Below are positions 6,114 to 6,469 of a stretch of 6,469 nucleotides of DNA, piece by piece. Source of the stretch: an uncultured Chloroflexota bacterium (GTDB lineage: Bacteria; Chloroflexota; Anaerolineae; Caldilineales; Caldilineaceae); contig CAIRNL010000237.1 of the NCBI GenBank assembly GCA_903879975.1, positions 1 to 6,469 on the forward strand, given 5' to 3'. The translations under genes were made by a program, and so were the position numbers. The stretch's first letter is position 1. The number at the start of each line of letters is the position of its first letter. The notes beneath the pieces were generated by a model. It made no database searches. It was not told the DNA's origin and saw only the letters and a program-made list of their open reading frames with translations.

Positions 6114-6266
6114 GGGGTGCGTGCGCTTGTGCAGGCTGCGTCCCCCGTCGTTGGCTCACACTTCGGCACGCAGTAGCCGCATGCTGATCTGTACTATAGC
6201 TTTGGCCACAGGCGCGTCGCGCTCGCTACGGCGTCTAGCCGAGCCATTCCAGGAAGATAGCGAAAA
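6114..6266 (+). other. 153-bp intergenic region before the last gene
   Basis: GC-rich spacer. GGGGG (6113-6117) and CCCCC (6142-6146) could pair, but they enclose a 24-nt loop with no good inner stem and no U-tract follows. TACTAT at 6192-6197 vaguely resembles a -10 box but lacks a -35. The final gene may therefore be reached by read-through from the operon or have a promoter I cannot recognise. Confidence 0.45.
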
Positions 6267-6469
6267 ATGATGCCCAGACCTATCATTGCCATTACCATCG
6301 GTCAGGAGAATTACGCCCGGATCTTTTCGCGGGCGGCCTGGGATGCGCTCGAAACCTTTGCCGACATCATCCACCACCCCGGCCGGCAACCGGCCGACAA
6401 GGCTGCACTCGTTGCCCTGCTGCCGGCCGCCGACGCGTGCATTACCAGCTGGGATGTCGCGCCGCTCGA
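6267..6469 (+). CDS. N-terminus of a probable D-2-hydroxyacid dehydrogenase (cut by the window edge)
   Basis: An open frame runs from ATG 6267 to the window end without a stop (67 codons plus two bases). AGGAAG at 6251-6256 lies 10 nt upstream as ribosome binding site; a second ATG directly follows at 6270. The product begins MMPRPIIAITIGQENYARIF and contains the stretch LLPAADACITSWDVAPL (51-67). The pattern of an initial strand, a helix and then a 'leaves or points to a gadgvit-w-..pl' segment resembles the N-terminal half-domain of D-isomer-specific 2-hydroxyacid dehydrogenases (phosphoglycerate or glyoxylate/hydroxypyruvate reductase-like). These enzymes interconvert 2-keto and D-2-hydroxy acids using NAD(P)H. 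The catalytic Arg, Glu and His and the Rossmann glycine motif lie beyond the edge, so the family call is provisional. Placement after the SDR suggests a shared catabolic pathway. Confidence 0.65.
   Translation, partial: MMPRPIIAITIGQENYARIFSRAAWDALETFADIIHHPGRQPADKAALVALLPAADACITSWDVAPL

Noticed and set aside
6190..6199. TGTACTATAG as a possible promoter for the last gene
   Set aside because: Alignment to an extended -10 is poor and no -35 lies at suitable spacing, so it was not called.
6201..6240. GC-rich near-palindromic stretch (GCGCGTCGCGC) before the last gene
   Set aside because: The central symmetry leaves a one-base loop and the arms do not extend. It reads as GC-rich simple sequence rather than a defined site.
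1..6469. CRISPR array, transposon ends, tRNA or rRNA genes, or toxin-antitoxin and defence genes
   Set aside because: No regularly spaced repeats, no transposase, no cloverleaf or rRNA signature and no small paired toxin-antitoxin genes were seen on either strand.

Overview
The window holds five genes, all on the + strand, plus one open reading frame of uncertain status. In order they are a LytR-CpsA-Psr (LCP) cell-envelope transferase, a three-gene carbohydrate ABC transporter (lipoprotein binding protein and two permeases), a short-chain dehydrogenase/reductase (SDR), and the first 67 codons of a probable D-2-hydroxyacid dehydrogenase cut off by the right edge. The DNA is GC-rich. Three features fit a Chloroflexota bacterium of the Anaerolineae/Caldilineae type: a CAAPAAAP-type Ala/Pro-rich linker after the lipobox, promoters with a TGTGCTA extended -10, and CUT1 transport genes lacking a local ATPase. 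This placement is inference; no marker gene is present.

Layout: positions 1-48 carry an extended -10 promoter almost touching the LCP start, which suggests a leaderless or nearly leaderless mRNA. The LCP gene (49-1506) is followed by 363 bases of regulatory DNA. This stretch has an AT-rich segment with two TTTAGTG copies 20 bp apart, a strong promoter (TTGACA, 17 bp, extended -10) and a leader of about 230 nt. The leader contains a 62-codon ORF (1685-1873) with its own Shine-Dalgarno sequence, and its stop overlaps the start of the binding-protein gene (ATGA). The binding protein (1870-3252) is separated from the permeases by a 22-bp hairpin (3295-3342) with no U-tract, which probably sets the ratio of binding protein to membrane components. 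The two permeases (3422-4366, 4372-5295) and the SDR (5301-6113) are packed with 5-nt gaps, so the SDR is very likely co-transcribed with the transporter. A 153-bp gap precedes the last gene.

Working model: the lipoprotein captures a sugar, polyol or sugar acid outside the membrane. The MalF/MalG-like permeases import it using an ATPase encoded elsewhere. The SDR, probably NAD-dependent, oxidises or reduces the imported compound or its product, and the dehydrogenase at the right edge may act in the same pathway. The substrate cannot be read from the sequence.

No mobile element, CRISPR array, RNA gene or defence system is visible. The protein-coding content is conventional. The parts most worth checking are the coupled leader ORF, the intercistronic hairpin and the leaderless LCP start.
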